A stretch of DNA of 64,000 nucleotides from Arcanobacterium pluranimalium (GTDB lineage: Bacteria > Actinomycetota > Actinomycetes > Actinomycetales > Actinomycetaceae): contig NZ_JAFBCS010000001.1 of NCBI RefSeq assembly GCF_016907845.1, forward strand, positions 372,001 through 436,000, written 5' to 3'. Shown in pieces: positions 17,167 through 26,422 of the stretch. The notes under the pieces were generated by a model. That model ran no database searches, was not told the origin of the DNA, and was given only the letters and a program-made list of their open reading frames with translations. Positions within the stretch are counted from its first letter, which is position 1; each line of letters opens with the position of its first letter. Made by a program: the position numbers and the translations under genes.

Positions 17167-17332
17167 TTTTCGTCGTATTTCGATGTAAGAACCCCTAAAA
17201 CACTCAATTCTGGGCGGTGTTTCACGCCTTGTGCCCTACCATGTTTCATCTTATCTCTCAAAATTTGTGATATAAATCCTCAATTTTGAGTAAGAAGTTG
17301 TTAAGGAAACGTCTTTTTAAAAGAATGGCACT

Positions 17333-19114
17333 ATGGACAATATCGATAGTGATAGACAGACAGATACCAAGGTAGTTCAAGAATCAGCATCGGCAATGGA
17401 AGCGCTGATGTCGGTTGAACGAGAAATTAGGGAAGCTGATCTTGCCGAAAAACCAATCGAGCTTGCCTCTGAAAACGACGATGCGCGAATTACATGGTCA
17501 GTAGTGATTCCCGCCGTCATCCTCGCGCTCGCGGTCGTAGCCTGGGGACTCGGAGCCCCGACGAGCTTCGGCAATGTAGCATCGGGCGCATTTAGCTGGG
17601 TGCTTGAAAATCTCGGGTGGGCATTCGTGCTCGCATCCACCATATTCGTCATCTTCGTTTTGGTAATCGCCGGAAGCAAATTTGGCACGATTCGTCTTGG
17701 CGCAGCCGATGAACAGCCAGAATTCTCCAATGGATCGTGGATAGCCATGATGTTTGCCGCCGGCATGGGAATCGGCTTGATGTTCTACGGCGCGTCCGAG
17801 CCGCTTGCTTTTTATCGCGACGGCGTGCCTGGTCACCAACCGAACGAGGTAGGAACGGCGATGGCCACCGCTATGTTCCATTGGACGCTCCATCCGTGGG
17901 CAATGTACGCGATTGTTGGCTTAGCTATTGGCTATTCGACGTATCGCCTCGGCCGTAAACAGCTCATTTCCTCAGCTTTCACTCCGCTCATCGGGGAGAA
18001 GAACGCCGATGGTGTGTTGGGAAAATCCATTGATGCTTTGGCTATTTTTGCAACAGTCTTCGGTACCGCATGTTCGCTCGGTCTAGGTGCCCTGCAAATT
18101 AAAGCTGGATTAGAGGCAGCAGGCTTTGTAGAAAAAGCTGGTACCGGGCTGGTGGTGAGTATTGTGGCCGTGCTGACCTTAGCTTTTCTTCTCTCGGCAA
18201 TGTCCGGCGTTGGCGCTGGTATTCGCATTCTTTCGAACATCAACATGGTGTTGGCTGCGATCCTCGCGATATTCGTGTTCATTCTCGGTCCAACGATTGT
18301 GCAGCTCAATCTACTTCCCGGCTCAATCGGAGCGTATATTTCCAACTTCTTCGAAATGGCTGGAAGAACAGCTGCGGCCGCTGATGGTACCGCCGGTGGC
18401 TGGCTTTCGTCGTGGACTATCTTTTACTGGGCTTGGTGGATTTCATGGTCGCCATTTGTAGGAATGTTTATTGCCCGCATTTCGCGTGGACGCACGATTC
18501 GTGAATTCTGCATGGGTGTATTGCTTGTACCAACCGGGCTGTCGACGATTTGGTTCGCAATTTTTGGTGGCAGTGCTATCTATATGGAGCAGACAGGTCA
18601 GTCGATATATGGTGATGGAAATGCACAGGGTCAGCTCTTCAATTTGCTGCACAGTCTCCCGGGAGGCTTTTTCTTCGGAATTGTGGCAGTGTTGCTGCTC
18701 AGCACGTTCTTTATTACCTCTGCTGATTCCGCTTCGACCGTGATGGGATCGCTTTCGCAAGGTGGGCGTGTGAACGCATCACCGTGGCTATCGGGAATAT
18801 GGGGATTGGTGACGGCGCTTATTGGTCTTACTCTGCTTATCTCTGGTGGTGACTCGGCATTGAACAATATTCAGAGCGTCACTATTGTTGCCGCTACACC
18901 ATTCCTTTTTATTGTGTTTGCTCTGATGTTTGCGCTCGTCAAAGATTTGCGAAATGACGTTATCTATCTTGATCAACGTGAGCAGGAACGATTTAGCAGG
19001 GATCTTGCTATTGCCCGCAGAATTCACCGGGAGAAAGAAGAGTTAGCAAAGCTCAAACGCCATGCCCGACCTCGTCGGTCTCGCAAAAGCACGCAGGGAC
19101 GCTCACATAAATAA
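17333..19114 (+). CDS. BCCT family glycine betaine/choline/carnitine transporter
   Basis: A 593-residue, 12-helix Na+-coupled osmolyte transporter of the inner membrane (BetP/OpuD class). An acidic cytoplasmic N-terminus (~1-55) precedes the helices. The BCCT signatures are present: '[23 protein letters not shown]' (~137-160) with the glycine-rich helix, and '[32 protein letters not shown]' with the Trp box that binds betaine. '[18 protein letters not shown]' holds the later conserved segment. The C-terminal tail is strongly basic, as in BetP, where it senses K+/osmotic stress. No clear Shine-Dalgarno precedes ATG 17333. The gene is flanked by two palindromic repeats, one 167 bases upstream and one 25 bases downstream. 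Confidence 0.93.
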   Translation: MDNIDSDRQTDTKVVQESASAMEALMSVEREIREADLAEKPIELASENDDARITWSVVIPAVILALAVVAWGLGAPTSFGNVASGAFSWVLENLGWAFVLASTIFVIFVLVIAGSKFGTIRLGAADEQPEFSNGSWIAMMFAAGMGIGLMFYGASEPLAFYRDGVPGHQPNEVGTAMATAMFHWTLHPWAMYAIVGLAIGYSTYRLGRKQLISSAFTPLIGEKNADGVLGKSIDALAIFATVFGTACSLGLGALQIKAGLEAAGFVEKAGTGLVVSIVAVLTLAFLLSAMSGVGAGIRILSNINMVLAAILAIFVFILGPTIVQLNLLPGSIGAYISNFFEMAGRTAAAADGTAGGWLSSWTIFYWAWWISWSPFVGMFIARISRGRTIREFCMGVLLVPTGLSTIWFAIFGGSAIYMEQTGQSIYGDGNAQGQLFNLLHSLPGGFFFGIVAVLLLSTFFITSADSASTVMGSLSQGGRVNASPWLSGIWGLVTALIGLTLLISGGDSALNNIQSVTIVAATPFLFIVFALMFALVKDLRNDVIYLDQREQERFSRDLAIARRIHREKEELAKLKRHARPRRSRKSTQGRSHK

Positions 19115-19139
19115 GCATAAATAAGACCTGCGTTAAATA

Positions 19140-19203
19140 ATTTTGGGGCGTTTTTGGCAACATCTCGATATATATCGACTAGTTGCCAAAAACGCCCCAA
19201 AAT
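19140..19203. repeat. Palindromic repeat, copy B
   Basis: Perfect 22-base arms (19140-19161 and 19182-19203) with a 20-base loop that itself contains the palindrome TCGATATATATCGA. It shares GGCAACATCTCGATATAT with copy A. It lies between the 3' ends of the BCCT gene and the convergent DUF4862 gene, where it could act as a bidirectional terminator. Confidence 0.85.
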
Positions 19204-19212
19204 CTCTATACA

Positions 19213-20112
19213 TCAGATTGATGTTGAGATGCGCCCAAGCATATGCAACCGCTCCTCATTGCTCGGACCAGGAAGAATAGTGATCTTCGCACCGAGGTAA
19301 GCCACATTGCTTGCCATCGCCTTATGCGCTGTTTCAGCCACGATTTGCGGCGTGAGCAGCGACTGTGGAACGAATTCTTGCAAACCAACATGGGCATCTT
19401 CCCAAGCCGGCCCCCATGCATTTTCGCTATTGTGTGCGCCTGAGAAGATCACACCTTCCAAAACCCCAGCTCGTCCAGCCATATCGACGTGCTCAAGCGG
19501 AAGATCAGCTCCTTGACCCTCAATCGCAGATCGTCCCCAGTTGATCGAAACGCCGACTTTACCGTCGAACTTTCGTGCTGCAGCGATTTCGTCGCACAAT
19601 TCCAAGAAACCCTTGCTAATCACCCGATCAGTGGAGAAAGAATCACAATGCTCAATTGTGAGTTTTGCGCTGTCTATATCCCATTCGAGCAGCTCTTCAA
19701 GGGATCGAATCAGGCTATGCACATCACCACGACCGCGTGGCGCAGTGTGTAGGGCAAGGTGGGTGAAGAACTGCCGACCAAGCCGATCGTTGATGTCTTT
19801 CATCGCATCTGTAGCGTTCTTGAGGAATGAAAGCGCCGCAGCTCTACCGGCGTCATCCATCGAAGAAATGCCCCACGACGAATCGTTGACAAAGCTCATC
19901 GTGCCTGGAATGGGCGTAAGGACGTTCGTTGTGAACGACGAGCCGAGCTGCTGGGCGAACCATTGCGGATCGTCCTGTAACCCGGTTGCCATGTAAGGGA
20001 TTTCGAGACCCGATACCCAAGGGGCGTCGTTGAGTAACCGATAAAAATCTTCTTGCGCTGCGCGTTCCTGCGGCTTAGAGGCGTAAGCGCCGATAATAAA
20101 AGGTACGTTCAT
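19213..20112 (-). CDS. DUF4862 family protein
   Basis: A ~299-residue protein resembling DUF4862, a family of uncharacterised, probably TIM-barrel (xylose isomerase-like) proteins of actinobacteria. Shared features are the start 'PFIIGAYASKPQ', 'VSGLEIPYM', 'PIPGTMS', 'DDAGRAAALSFLK', 'LALHTAPRG' and 'LTIEHCDSF..DRVISKGFL'. Conserved His and Glu in the last two may bind a metal or sugar, but this is inference. ATG 20112 (MNVPFIIG) with GGAAAA before it is preferred; the frame stays open to 20187, which would run into the divergent gene. Function unknown. Confidence 0.7.
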   Translation of the reverse strand: MNVPFIIGAYASKPQERAAQEDFYRLLNDAPWVSGLEIPYMATGLQDDPQWFAQQLGSSFTTNVLTPIPGTMSFVNDSSWGISSMDDAGRAAALSFLKNATDAMKDINDRLGRQFFTHLALHTAPRGRGDVHSLIRSLEELLEWDIDSAKLTIEHCDSFSTDRVISKGFLELCDEIAAARKFDGKVGVSINWGRSAIEGQGADLPLEHVDMAGRAGVLEGVIFSGAHNSENAWGPAWEDAHVGLQEFVPQSLLTPQIVAETAHKAMASNVAYLGAKITILPGPSNEERLHMLGRISTSI

Positions 20113-20185
20113 TTTTCCAAGGCTACACCCAAATTTTTCGGTAACCTGTCTGAAAAGTCCCAGTAACCTGCGATAAGCTACATTC

Positions 20186-21019
20186 ATGGAGAATCTTGGA
20201 GTATCAGCAATTCACCCCCCGGCACCAGAAGTGCTATCTGCAGTGGCGCTTTTTTCAGCGCCAATCGACATCGACGCTGCGCTGGCGCGGCTCAAAGAGT
20301 TGTGGTCAATGGAGATTGAGCCGCAGTGGCAGCATGTTGACGCTGATCCAAGTAATCCAAAATTGGTGCCAGGAGATCTCGTGCACTTCACTGACCAAGG
20401 GGTTCAGGTGATGCTCTCGCCGTTGAACTATCCATTGGATTTCGACGGCGGGGCGCTTCCGCAGCATGTGTTCCACGTTCCGGTTACGCTGTATGCTCCG
20501 GCAGAAGATGCCGCTCATGGAGTTCTCGCAGGTGAGCGCACCAATTCTCTGGAGGCTCCTGAGCTCAAGCGCCGCAAACGTATGGTCTCGGCGCATATTT
20601 TGCTCACTCAGGTGATGGATGCTTTGATGCGGGAAGACGCCGCGGTGGGAGTTTTCCGCGCAGAGCTGGGTATCGTGCAGCCGCCGCAGATGGTGGTGAC
20701 GATGGCTGAGCAGCTCACGCGTGGTGAGGCGCCGCTGCCGTTGTGGGTTAATATTCGTACTGTGAAGCCAGATTTGACGGTGGGGCGCACGTTGGGTTTG
20801 CCGCTTTTTGGGCACCTTGACCTCGAGATTCGCGAGTCGGTGAAAGCGGAAGATGACGTCTACTCGATGCTCGCCAGCATTGCTAACTACATCATTACCG
20901 GTGATACTTACTTGCTTCCTGGGCAGACTTTGGGCAGCTCAGATGGGGAGAAGCTGGCAATCACCCAAGATCTTTCTCCTTTTGATAAGAGTCCGGTTAT
21001 CAGGGTGATGTACAGCTGA
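20186..21019 (+). CDS. DUF4261 domain protein
   Basis: A 277-residue soluble protein. The C-terminal part resembles DUF4261, with 'TVGRTLGLPLFGHLDLEIRES....DVYSMLASIANYIITGDTYLLPGQTLG' (~205-255). The N-terminal part 'VALFSAPIDIDAALARLKELWSMEI' and 'VMLSPLNYPLDFDGG.LPQHVFHVPVTLYAPAED' also suits that family. No catalytic motif is obvious. Such proteins are linked in some genomes with SUKH/ankyrin-type immunity contexts, but nothing here supports that. Divergent from DUF4862 with 73 bases between the starts, so both may share a control region. Confidence 0.65.
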   Translation: MENLGVSAIHPPAPEVLSAVALFSAPIDIDAALARLKELWSMEIEPQWQHVDADPSNPKLVPGDLVHFTDQGVQVMLSPLNYPLDFDGGALPQHVFHVPVTLYAPAEDAAHGVLAGERTNSLEAPELKRRKRMVSAHILLTQVMDALMREDAAVGVFRAELGIVQPPQMVVTMAEQLTRGEAPLPLWVNIRTVKPDLTVGRTLGLPLFGHLDLEIRESVKAEDDVYSMLASIANYIITGDTYLLPGQTLGSSDGEKLAITQDLSPFDKSPVIRVMYS

Positions 21020-21452
21020 TATAAGAGTTAAGGTTGCGCAGCGTCGCTGCTAATTCACGTAATATGTGTGCGTCCCTAGTCAAAATCAATAATTTTTGTT
21101 AGATATTGTTGAAGTTTTGATACGATTACGTTCGGAGTTCGAGCGATTGGCTCCACAAAAGCGCAAGACGACGGCGATGTTCCTGGTAGCGAGAGTGCTC
21201 ACGGGAGCTTTGTTGTAGCGTTAGTGTGCTTTTGCGCCTTGGTGGTGGCAGTGCCAGGCGAACCAGTTGAATATCCGCGTGGCGGCGCGTGCCTGCGCTT
21301 GCTGGCTAAAGCGAAGATTCGTGTGGACTTTTCCCATAATTTCGCTCAGCTCGCTCAGATTGCTTACTTGCCGAGTTCCGCTCGTTCATGCTCGTGACGT
21401 GGATAAGTCTTTGTTCACCTTGCTTAGGCATAGCTTCCACGGAGGGATTGTT
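21020..21452. other. 433-bp intergenic region before yhhQ
   Basis: No gene is supported. An open frame runs on from 21267 into yhhQ but lacks coding character, and the GTG at 21453 has the better start. I looked for a preQ1-type riboswitch, expected before queuosine genes, and saw no convincing match. The region is GC-richer between 21120 and 21320. Confidence 0.5.
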
Positions 21453-22118
21453 GTGGTAAATACAGATTCACACGCAAGTAATGGCGTGGTAAAAAAGCGC
21501 GCGATGTTCGATATTTTTGCAGTCTGTTTTGTTGCGTTTTTGCTGTTGTCGAATATTGGCGCTACTAAATTGATCGAAGCTGGACCGTTGATTTTCGACG
21601 GCGGTGCTATTCTGTTCCCGCTCACATACGTGATTGGCGATGTGCTTTCGGAAGTTTATGGTTTCCGGTTGGCGCGCCGCGCGATTGTGATGGGTTTTGT
21701 GCTCTCGATTGTGGCGTCTGTGGTGTTTTGGCTGATTATTTTGGCACCACCTGCTGCCGATTATCAAGATCAGCAGGCTTTCCAAACGGTGCTCGGCGTG
21801 GTGCCGCGCTTCGTTATTGCTTCTTTGGCTGGTTATTTGGTTGGACAGTTGCTGAACTCGTGGGTGTTGGTGAGGATTAAAGAGCGCTGGGGCGAAAATA
21901 ATCTGTGGTTCCGTCTGATTGGTTCGACGGTGGTGGGTGAGTTCGCCGATACCGCGATTTTCTGCGTGATTGCCTGGATTGACGTGATGAACTGGGGTGT
22001 TATTTTGAACCTGATGTTCGTTGGCTATATTTATAAGGTTGGGGTTGAAGTGGTGCTTCTACCGGTCACTTACACGGTGGTTGGTTGGGTGAAGCGCCAC
22101 GAGGTCACGTACCACTGA
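21453..22118 (+). CDS. yhhQ: Queuosine precursor transporter (YhhQ family)
   Basis: A ~221-residue, six-helix membrane protein of the YhhQ/COG1738 family, which imports queuine or its precursors. Visible signatures are 'FLLLSNIGATKLIEAGPLIFDGGAILFPLTYVIGDVLSEVYGF' (~30-72) and 'FAD.AIFCVIAW' near the C-terminus. GTG 21453 is chosen because GGAGGG lies 7 bases before it; the upstream extension to 21267 is not hydrophobic and has no matching start signal. tgt follows 35 bases later, so import and use of queuine are paired. Confidence 0.9.
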   Translation: MVNTDSHASNGVVKKRAMFDIFAVCFVAFLLLSNIGATKLIEAGPLIFDGGAILFPLTYVIGDVLSEVYGFRLARRAIVMGFVLSIVASVVFWLIILAPPAADYQDQQAFQTVLGVVPRFVIASLAGYLVGQLLNSWVLVRIKERWGENNLWFRLIGSTVVGEFADTAIFCVIAWIDVMNWGVILNLMFVGYIYKVGVEVVLLPVTYTVVGWVKRHEVTYH

Positions 22119-22153
22119 GATTTTCTGCCACGTTTACAAGAAAAGATTGATTT

Positions 22154-23383
22154 ATGACCTTCGAGATTCAGCAGCGTCTAGAGACTTCCGCAGGTAAAGC
22201 GTTTGGCCGCACCGGCGTCATTCACACTCCGCATGGAGACATCCAAACTCCTGCATTTATTCCGGTTGGTACGAAAGCTACTGTGAAGGCTGTTTTGCCG
22301 GATTTGATAAAGGCGGTGGGTGCGCAAGCTGTGCTCGCTAATGCCTATCATCTGTATCTGCAGCCAGGATCTGACGTGCTCGATGAGGCGGGTGGCCTCG
22401 CAGCTTTCATGAATTGGGGCGGGCCTACCTATACGGATTCGGGCGGTTTCCAGGTGATGAGCTTGGGTTCTGGTTTCAAGAAAGTGCTTTCGCAGGAGTT
22501 TTCAGGTAAGACGGTTGCCGACGACGCTGTGGCGGGTAATCGTGAGCGTTTGGCTAATGTGGACGACGACGGCGTATGGTTTCGTTCGCATCTGAACGGC
22601 ACGAAGCACCGATTTACGCCCGAGATTTCGATGCGTATTCAGCATGAATTGGGTGCAGATATTATTTTTGCATTTGATGAGCTTACGACTTTGTTGAACT
22701 CGCGTGACTACCAGGAAGAGTCGTTGGAGCGCACGCGTTTGTGGGCACAACGCTGTTTGCGTGCCCACAAGCAGCTCACTCAGGAGCGAGAAGGAAAACC
22801 TTATCAGCAGCTCTTTGGAGTAATTCAAGGCGCACAGTACGAGGATTTGCGCCGAAAAGCTGCGCGCGATCTTGGTTCGATGGATGTCGATGGGCAGCGT
22901 TTTGATGGTTTTGGTATTGGTGGCGCCTTGGAGAAAGAAAATCTCGGCACGATTGTCGGTTGGGTGTGCGAGGAGCTGCCAGAGGATCGTGCCCGCCACC
23001 TTTTGGGTATTTCTGAACCAGATGATTTCTTCCGTGCGATTGAAAACGGTGCGGATACGTTCGATTGCGTGAATCCCTCGCGAGTGGCTCGAAATGCGGC
23101 GATTTACTCACCTGATGGACGTTTTAATATCACTCGTGCGCAGTTCAAGCGTGATTTTTCGCCAGTCGTGGAGGGATGTGAGTGCTATACGTGTACTCAT
23201 TATTCAAAAGCATATCTACACCATACGTTTAAGGCGAAAGAAATGATTTCTTCTACTTTGGCCACAATTCATAATGAATATTTCACGGTGAAGCTCGTTG
23301 ATGATATTCGCAAGTCTATTAACGAAGGCTATTACGAGGATTTCAAGGAGCAGACGCTTGGTCGGTTCTACTCAAAGCCCTAG
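22154..23383 (+). CDS. tgt: Queuine tRNA-ribosyltransferase
   Basis: Base-exchange enzyme that replaces the wobble guanine (position 34) of GUN-anticodon tRNAs with queuine or preQ1. All hallmarks are present in 409 residues: 'GDIQTPAFIPVGTKATVK', 'TDSGGFQVMSLG', 'FAFDELTTL', 'LFGVIQGAQY', 'GFGIGGALEKE', the nucleophile region 'DTFDCVNPSRVARN', and the zinc site C-x-C-x2-C with a His ~26 residues on (CECYTC...HN). It is longer than E. coli Tgt (~375) because of an insert near 112-150. No queC/D/E/F genes are visible, so the organism may salvage queuine through yhhQ. Confidence 0.96.
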   Translation: MTFEIQQRLETSAGKAFGRTGVIHTPHGDIQTPAFIPVGTKATVKAVLPDLIKAVGAQAVLANAYHLYLQPGSDVLDEAGGLAAFMNWGGPTYTDSGGFQVMSLGSGFKKVLSQEFSGKTVADDAVAGNRERLANVDDDGVWFRSHLNGTKHRFTPEISMRIQHELGADIIFAFDELTTLLNSRDYQEESLERTRLWAQRCLRAHKQLTQEREGKPYQQLFGVIQGAQYEDLRRKAARDLGSMDVDGQRFDGFGIGGALEKENLGTIVGWVCEELPEDRARHLLGISEPDDFFRAIENGADTFDCVNPSRVARNAAIYSPDGRFNITRAQFKRDFSPVVEGCECYTCTHYSKAYLHHTFKAKEMISSTLATIHNEYFTVKLVDDIRKSINEGYYEDFKEQTLGRFYSKP

Positions 23384-23469
23384 TGGTGGATATTTATACA
23401 GTCAAGTAAATATCTGGCCAAAGGATATGCTTATCACCTAATACTTGGTTGTGGCGGTGGTTACTTTTG

Positions 23470-23506
23470 CTGGTGGGGGCGTCCATAAAATGGACGCCCC
23501 CACCAG
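23470..23506 (+). terminator. Terminator after tgt
   Basis: A perfect inverted repeat with 16-base arms (23470-23485, 23491-23506) around TAAAA, followed by TTTGGT. It closes the yhhQ-tgt unit before the symporter gene. Confidence 0.85.
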
Positions 23507-23576
23507 TTTGGTCACTCCTCTCATACGGTAGGTATGTATTCATGCATCACCACACATAGATATTAGGAGTTCTCCT

Positions 23577-24836
23577 ATGAATGCAGCTGCCTCACCGGAA
23601 CCAAGCATTTTCAAGCGAATGATAAGGACCCTGCTCTTTTGGGTCGTCTTAGCCATCGTTGTTGGCGCATTGCTCGGCCAATTTTTGCCTGCATGGTCAA
23701 TCGTTCCTTTCGCAACATTCAACGATTTATTCGGAAAGTTCCTCGCTTTCGTTGTTCCACTGATCATCGTAGGACTCGTGACTCCAGCAATTTTCGAGCT
23801 GGGAAAATCAGGCGGGAAATGGCTGCTGGTCACGGTAGGCATCGCCTATGGTTCAACGATGGTCGCAGGATTTGGCACGTGGGGACTCGCTGCGCTTATT
23901 TTCCCAAGCCTGCTCGCTAATCAAGCAGTGCCAGACCTCGCCGAGCCAAAGAACGCCGTCGAATCGCTAATGGATCCATCATTCACACTACCTCCGGTTT
24001 TTGGTGTGATGACGGCGCTCATCCTCGCCTTTATTTTAGGTATTGGCATGGTCTCAACTCGCGCTCATCGCATGATGGAGATTTTTGTGGAATTCCGCAG
24101 CTTGATGATGCGCCTTATTTTGAAAGCCATCGTTCCACTGCTACCTTTACATATTTTTGGAATCTTCTTAAATATGTCGAAATCAGGGCAATTCGTGCAC
24201 GTCATCGTGGCTATGGCGAAAGTTATCGTTTTCGCTTTTGTGCTCACAGTGGTGATAATGCTACTCCAGTACGCGGTGGCTGGAGCTGTTGCGAAACGCA
24301 ATCCGCTCAAAGCCTTGTGGGGCATGCGTGACGCTTACTTCACGGCGTTGGGTACGGCGTCGTCGGCTGCAACTATTCCCGTAACGGTGCGATGCACCCG
24401 CGCAAATGGGGTGAGCCACGAAATTTCCGACTTCGTCATTCCACTGTGCGCCACGATTCATTTGGCTGGGTCCACCATTAAAATCACTGCGTTTGCGCTG
24501 GCTTTGCAGTACATGATGGGCATGACGCCCAATCCATCAAGTATGGCGGGATTCATCTTGATGCTCGGCGTGATTATGGTGGCGGCACCAGGCGTGCCTG
24601 GAGGTGCTATTACAGCAGCTCAGGGTGTATTGCAAGGTATGCTTGCTTTCACTGATCCGATGTATGCCATTATGGTTGCGATGTATGTTGCTGTTGATTC
24701 TTTCGGCACGGCTACGAATGTGACGGGAGACGGCGCAATTGCGATTATCGTCGATAAGCTCGCAACTGGAACGCTGGGCGCTGAAAAAGAGAGCGCACTT
24801 GACGCAGCAGAGGAAATCACTGCTGGGCGTGCTTAG
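23577..24836 (+). CDS. Dicarboxylate/amino-acid:cation symporter (DAACS)
   Basis: A 419-residue inner-membrane glutamate-transporter-fold protein with about eight helices and two re-entrant hairpins. 'KFLAFVVPLIIVGLVTPAIFELGKSGGK' (~57-84), the serine-rich HP1 'YFTALGTASSAATIPVTVRC' (~253-272) and the HP2/TM8 region 'APGVPGGAITAAQGVL', 'DPMYAIMVAMYVAVDSFGTATNVTGDGAIAIIVDKL' are clear. The last segment corresponds to the substrate- and sodium-binding NVxGD motif. The substrate could be glutamate, aspartate, serine or a C4-dicarboxylate. Its stop interlocks with that of the convergent gene (TTAG). Confidence 0.9.
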   Translation: MNAAASPEPSIFKRMIRTLLFWVVLAIVVGALLGQFLPAWSIVPFATFNDLFGKFLAFVVPLIIVGLVTPAIFELGKSGGKWLLVTVGIAYGSTMVAGFGTWGLAALIFPSLLANQAVPDLAEPKNAVESLMDPSFTLPPVFGVMTALILAFILGIGMVSTRAHRMMEIFVEFRSLMMRLILKAIVPLLPLHIFGIFLNMSKSGQFVHVIVAMAKVIVFAFVLTVVIMLLQYAVAGAVAKRNPLKALWGMRDAYFTALGTASSAATIPVTVRCTRANGVSHEISDFVIPLCATIHLAGSTIKITAFALALQYMMGMTPNPSSMAGFILMLGVIMVAAPGVPGGAITAAQGVLQGMLAFTDPMYAIMVAMYVAVDSFGTATNVTGDGAIAIIVDKLATGTLGAEKESALDAAEEITAGRA

Positions 24837-26161
24837 AATTCACGGTCGGCAGATTCGCGCAATTTATCGAGCTGTTCGGCTGAGGGGAAACCTTTGACGA
24901 ACCAGCGTGGCGGCCAGGCGTTTTCGTCTCGTTCAAAGCCCTCGGGCCATACCTCGCGGGCGATATGCGCCCTGATCGGCAGATTTACACCCTGATCCGT
25001 TTCCCACGGGTGCGGCGAGGGTGCCCGCTTGAAAATGATGTAATCAGTGTTAGGAATAGAACCATAGCGGTCGATGTCAGACCATTCAGTGGTGGAAACG
25101 CGCTCGTTATTGCGCAGACGGCGAGAAGAAAAGTCTTTCAGCGCGCCAAACTCTCCCCACGTGCTCATCTCTTTTACTTGTGCCGCATAGATAGATTCGC
25201 GGAATTGGTTCCGTAGTGTGCCAAGCACTTCGGCTAATTCTGACCCAGGAAATGGCACCCACTCGCGCCAACCGTCGGCAGCTACAGTATGGGGGAGCGG
25301 ATAGACGGCTTCGTTGGAATCGCGTTGAGCAAGAAGAACTTTGAAAAAATCCGCCAAATGAGGGTCTTCAGAAAACACCACGAATAATTTTGTGCGCGAA
25401 GCTGGCACAAACAAAGGAATATCATCGGAAAACTGAGCAGAAACCTGCTCGGCTACCTGCTGCATCATGTCAAGATCGCAAAACCACGAGAGTTCGTAAT
25501 TTGCTGGCTGCAAGAATGTGAGAACCCGAGCGCCCATGATATCAAGCATGCCGATTTCGACGGTGTGCTGCACCGATCCAGTCATGCGACGCAAAGTGAA
25601 CACTGACTCGGCGAGAATTTCACCAACTTCGCGCGCGTCGTCTTCAATTTGTGAGTAGTAAACCGGTTGGATAGTTTGCGGTAAATCGTAGGCGATACCT
25701 GCGGCAATAAAGTCTGTGAGTGGTAGGTACACCATCGAATCCGCTTCTTGGTGAGAGCGTAAATAATAATCAGCGGCGCGCACAATAGGCACGATAGGTG
25801 CGTCAATGTCTCCAGTAGTGAAATCGGGCAGTTCAGTGCCGTGGGCAGGATCAAGACCAAGATCGCGAATTTCTGAATTTTGGATTGGTGCAGACGGTGG
25901 CTGTGATGCTAAATCTGCCTCTAAGTCTTTCTCCGCTGTAGGGTGTTCGGCCTGCGCAATACCGATAGAGATGAGTTTGTTGAGGATTTCGGTGCGGTGA
26001 TCTTCTGGAGCGTTCTCGTTGAGCAACGCACCAGGGCGAAAACGAAAAGCGCGGCCGTCCGGCAAAAGGATATCGAGCGAAGCGTCATCCGAGGTGACGA
26101 GTGCGTCCTTGAGTTCTGGGTGTGCAATAGCTGTTTGGAGAGCCCACGTCATAAAATCCAT
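24833..26161 (-). CDS. Hypothetical protein, 442 residues
   Basis: I do not recognise this protein. It is soluble, acidic and without signal or membrane helices. Residues ~1-55 ('ALQTAIAHPELKDALVTSDDASLDILLPDGRAFRFRPG') weakly recall DUF1444-type proteins. A spacer (~70-120) precedes a domain with 'IVPIVRAADYYLRSHQEADSMVYLPLTDFIAAGIAYDLP' and 'FVVFSEDPHLADFFKVLLAQRD'. The C-terminus (~330-442) is rich in charged and aromatic residues. It stands alone: convergent with the symporter gene (4-base overlap) and divergent from the TetR gene. Confidence 0.6.
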   Translation of the reverse strand: MDFMTWALQTAIAHPELKDALVTSDDASLDILLPDGRAFRFRPGALLNENAPEDHRTEILNKLISIGIAQAEHPTAEKDLEADLASQPPSAPIQNSEIRDLGLDPAHGTELPDFTTGDIDAPIVPIVRAADYYLRSHQEADSMVYLPLTDFIAAGIAYDLPQTIQPVYYSQIEDDAREVGEILAESVFTLRRMTGSVQHTVEIGMLDIMGARVLTFLQPANYELSWFCDLDMMQQVAEQVSAQFSDDIPLFVPASRTKLFVVFSEDPHLADFFKVLLAQRDSNEAVYPLPHTVAADGWREWVPFPGSELAEVLGTLRNQFRESIYAAQVKEMSTWGEFGALKDFSSRRLRNNERVSTTEWSDIDRYGSIPNTDYIIFKRAPSPHPWETDQGVNLPIRAHIAREVWPEGFERDENAWPPRWFVKGFPSAEQLDKLRESADREF

Positions 26162-26422
26162 GATCTTATTTTTGCAGGTTTTTCGAAGAATGGGGAGTCG
26201 GTTTATGTGCAGAATTTATGTGTGAAAATATCTTTTCAAAAACATGTAGTACCACGGTCAAATTTATGATTTATTGAATATGATGTGCTGCGCGTGAAAT
26301 ATCAAGTATGAGTTAGGTATGAGATTGACCCAGCGGTTATTTCTCTAGGTAAATCTCAAGTAGAATAAAAAGAGCTATATTGCGTTCACAAAATCGCGAG
26401 ATTGAGAGGAGAGAACAGGCAC

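Noticed and set aside
16740-17332. Riboswitch controlling the BCCT transporter
   Set aside because: The structured unit ends in a strong terminator ~360 bases before the gene, with a palindromic repeat in between. An independent RNA is simpler.
21020-21452. Possible preQ1 riboswitch before yhhQ-tgt
   Set aside because: No C-rich loop plus A-rich pseudoknot tail of the preQ1-I type, nor a recognisable preQ1-II/III core, could be found by eye.
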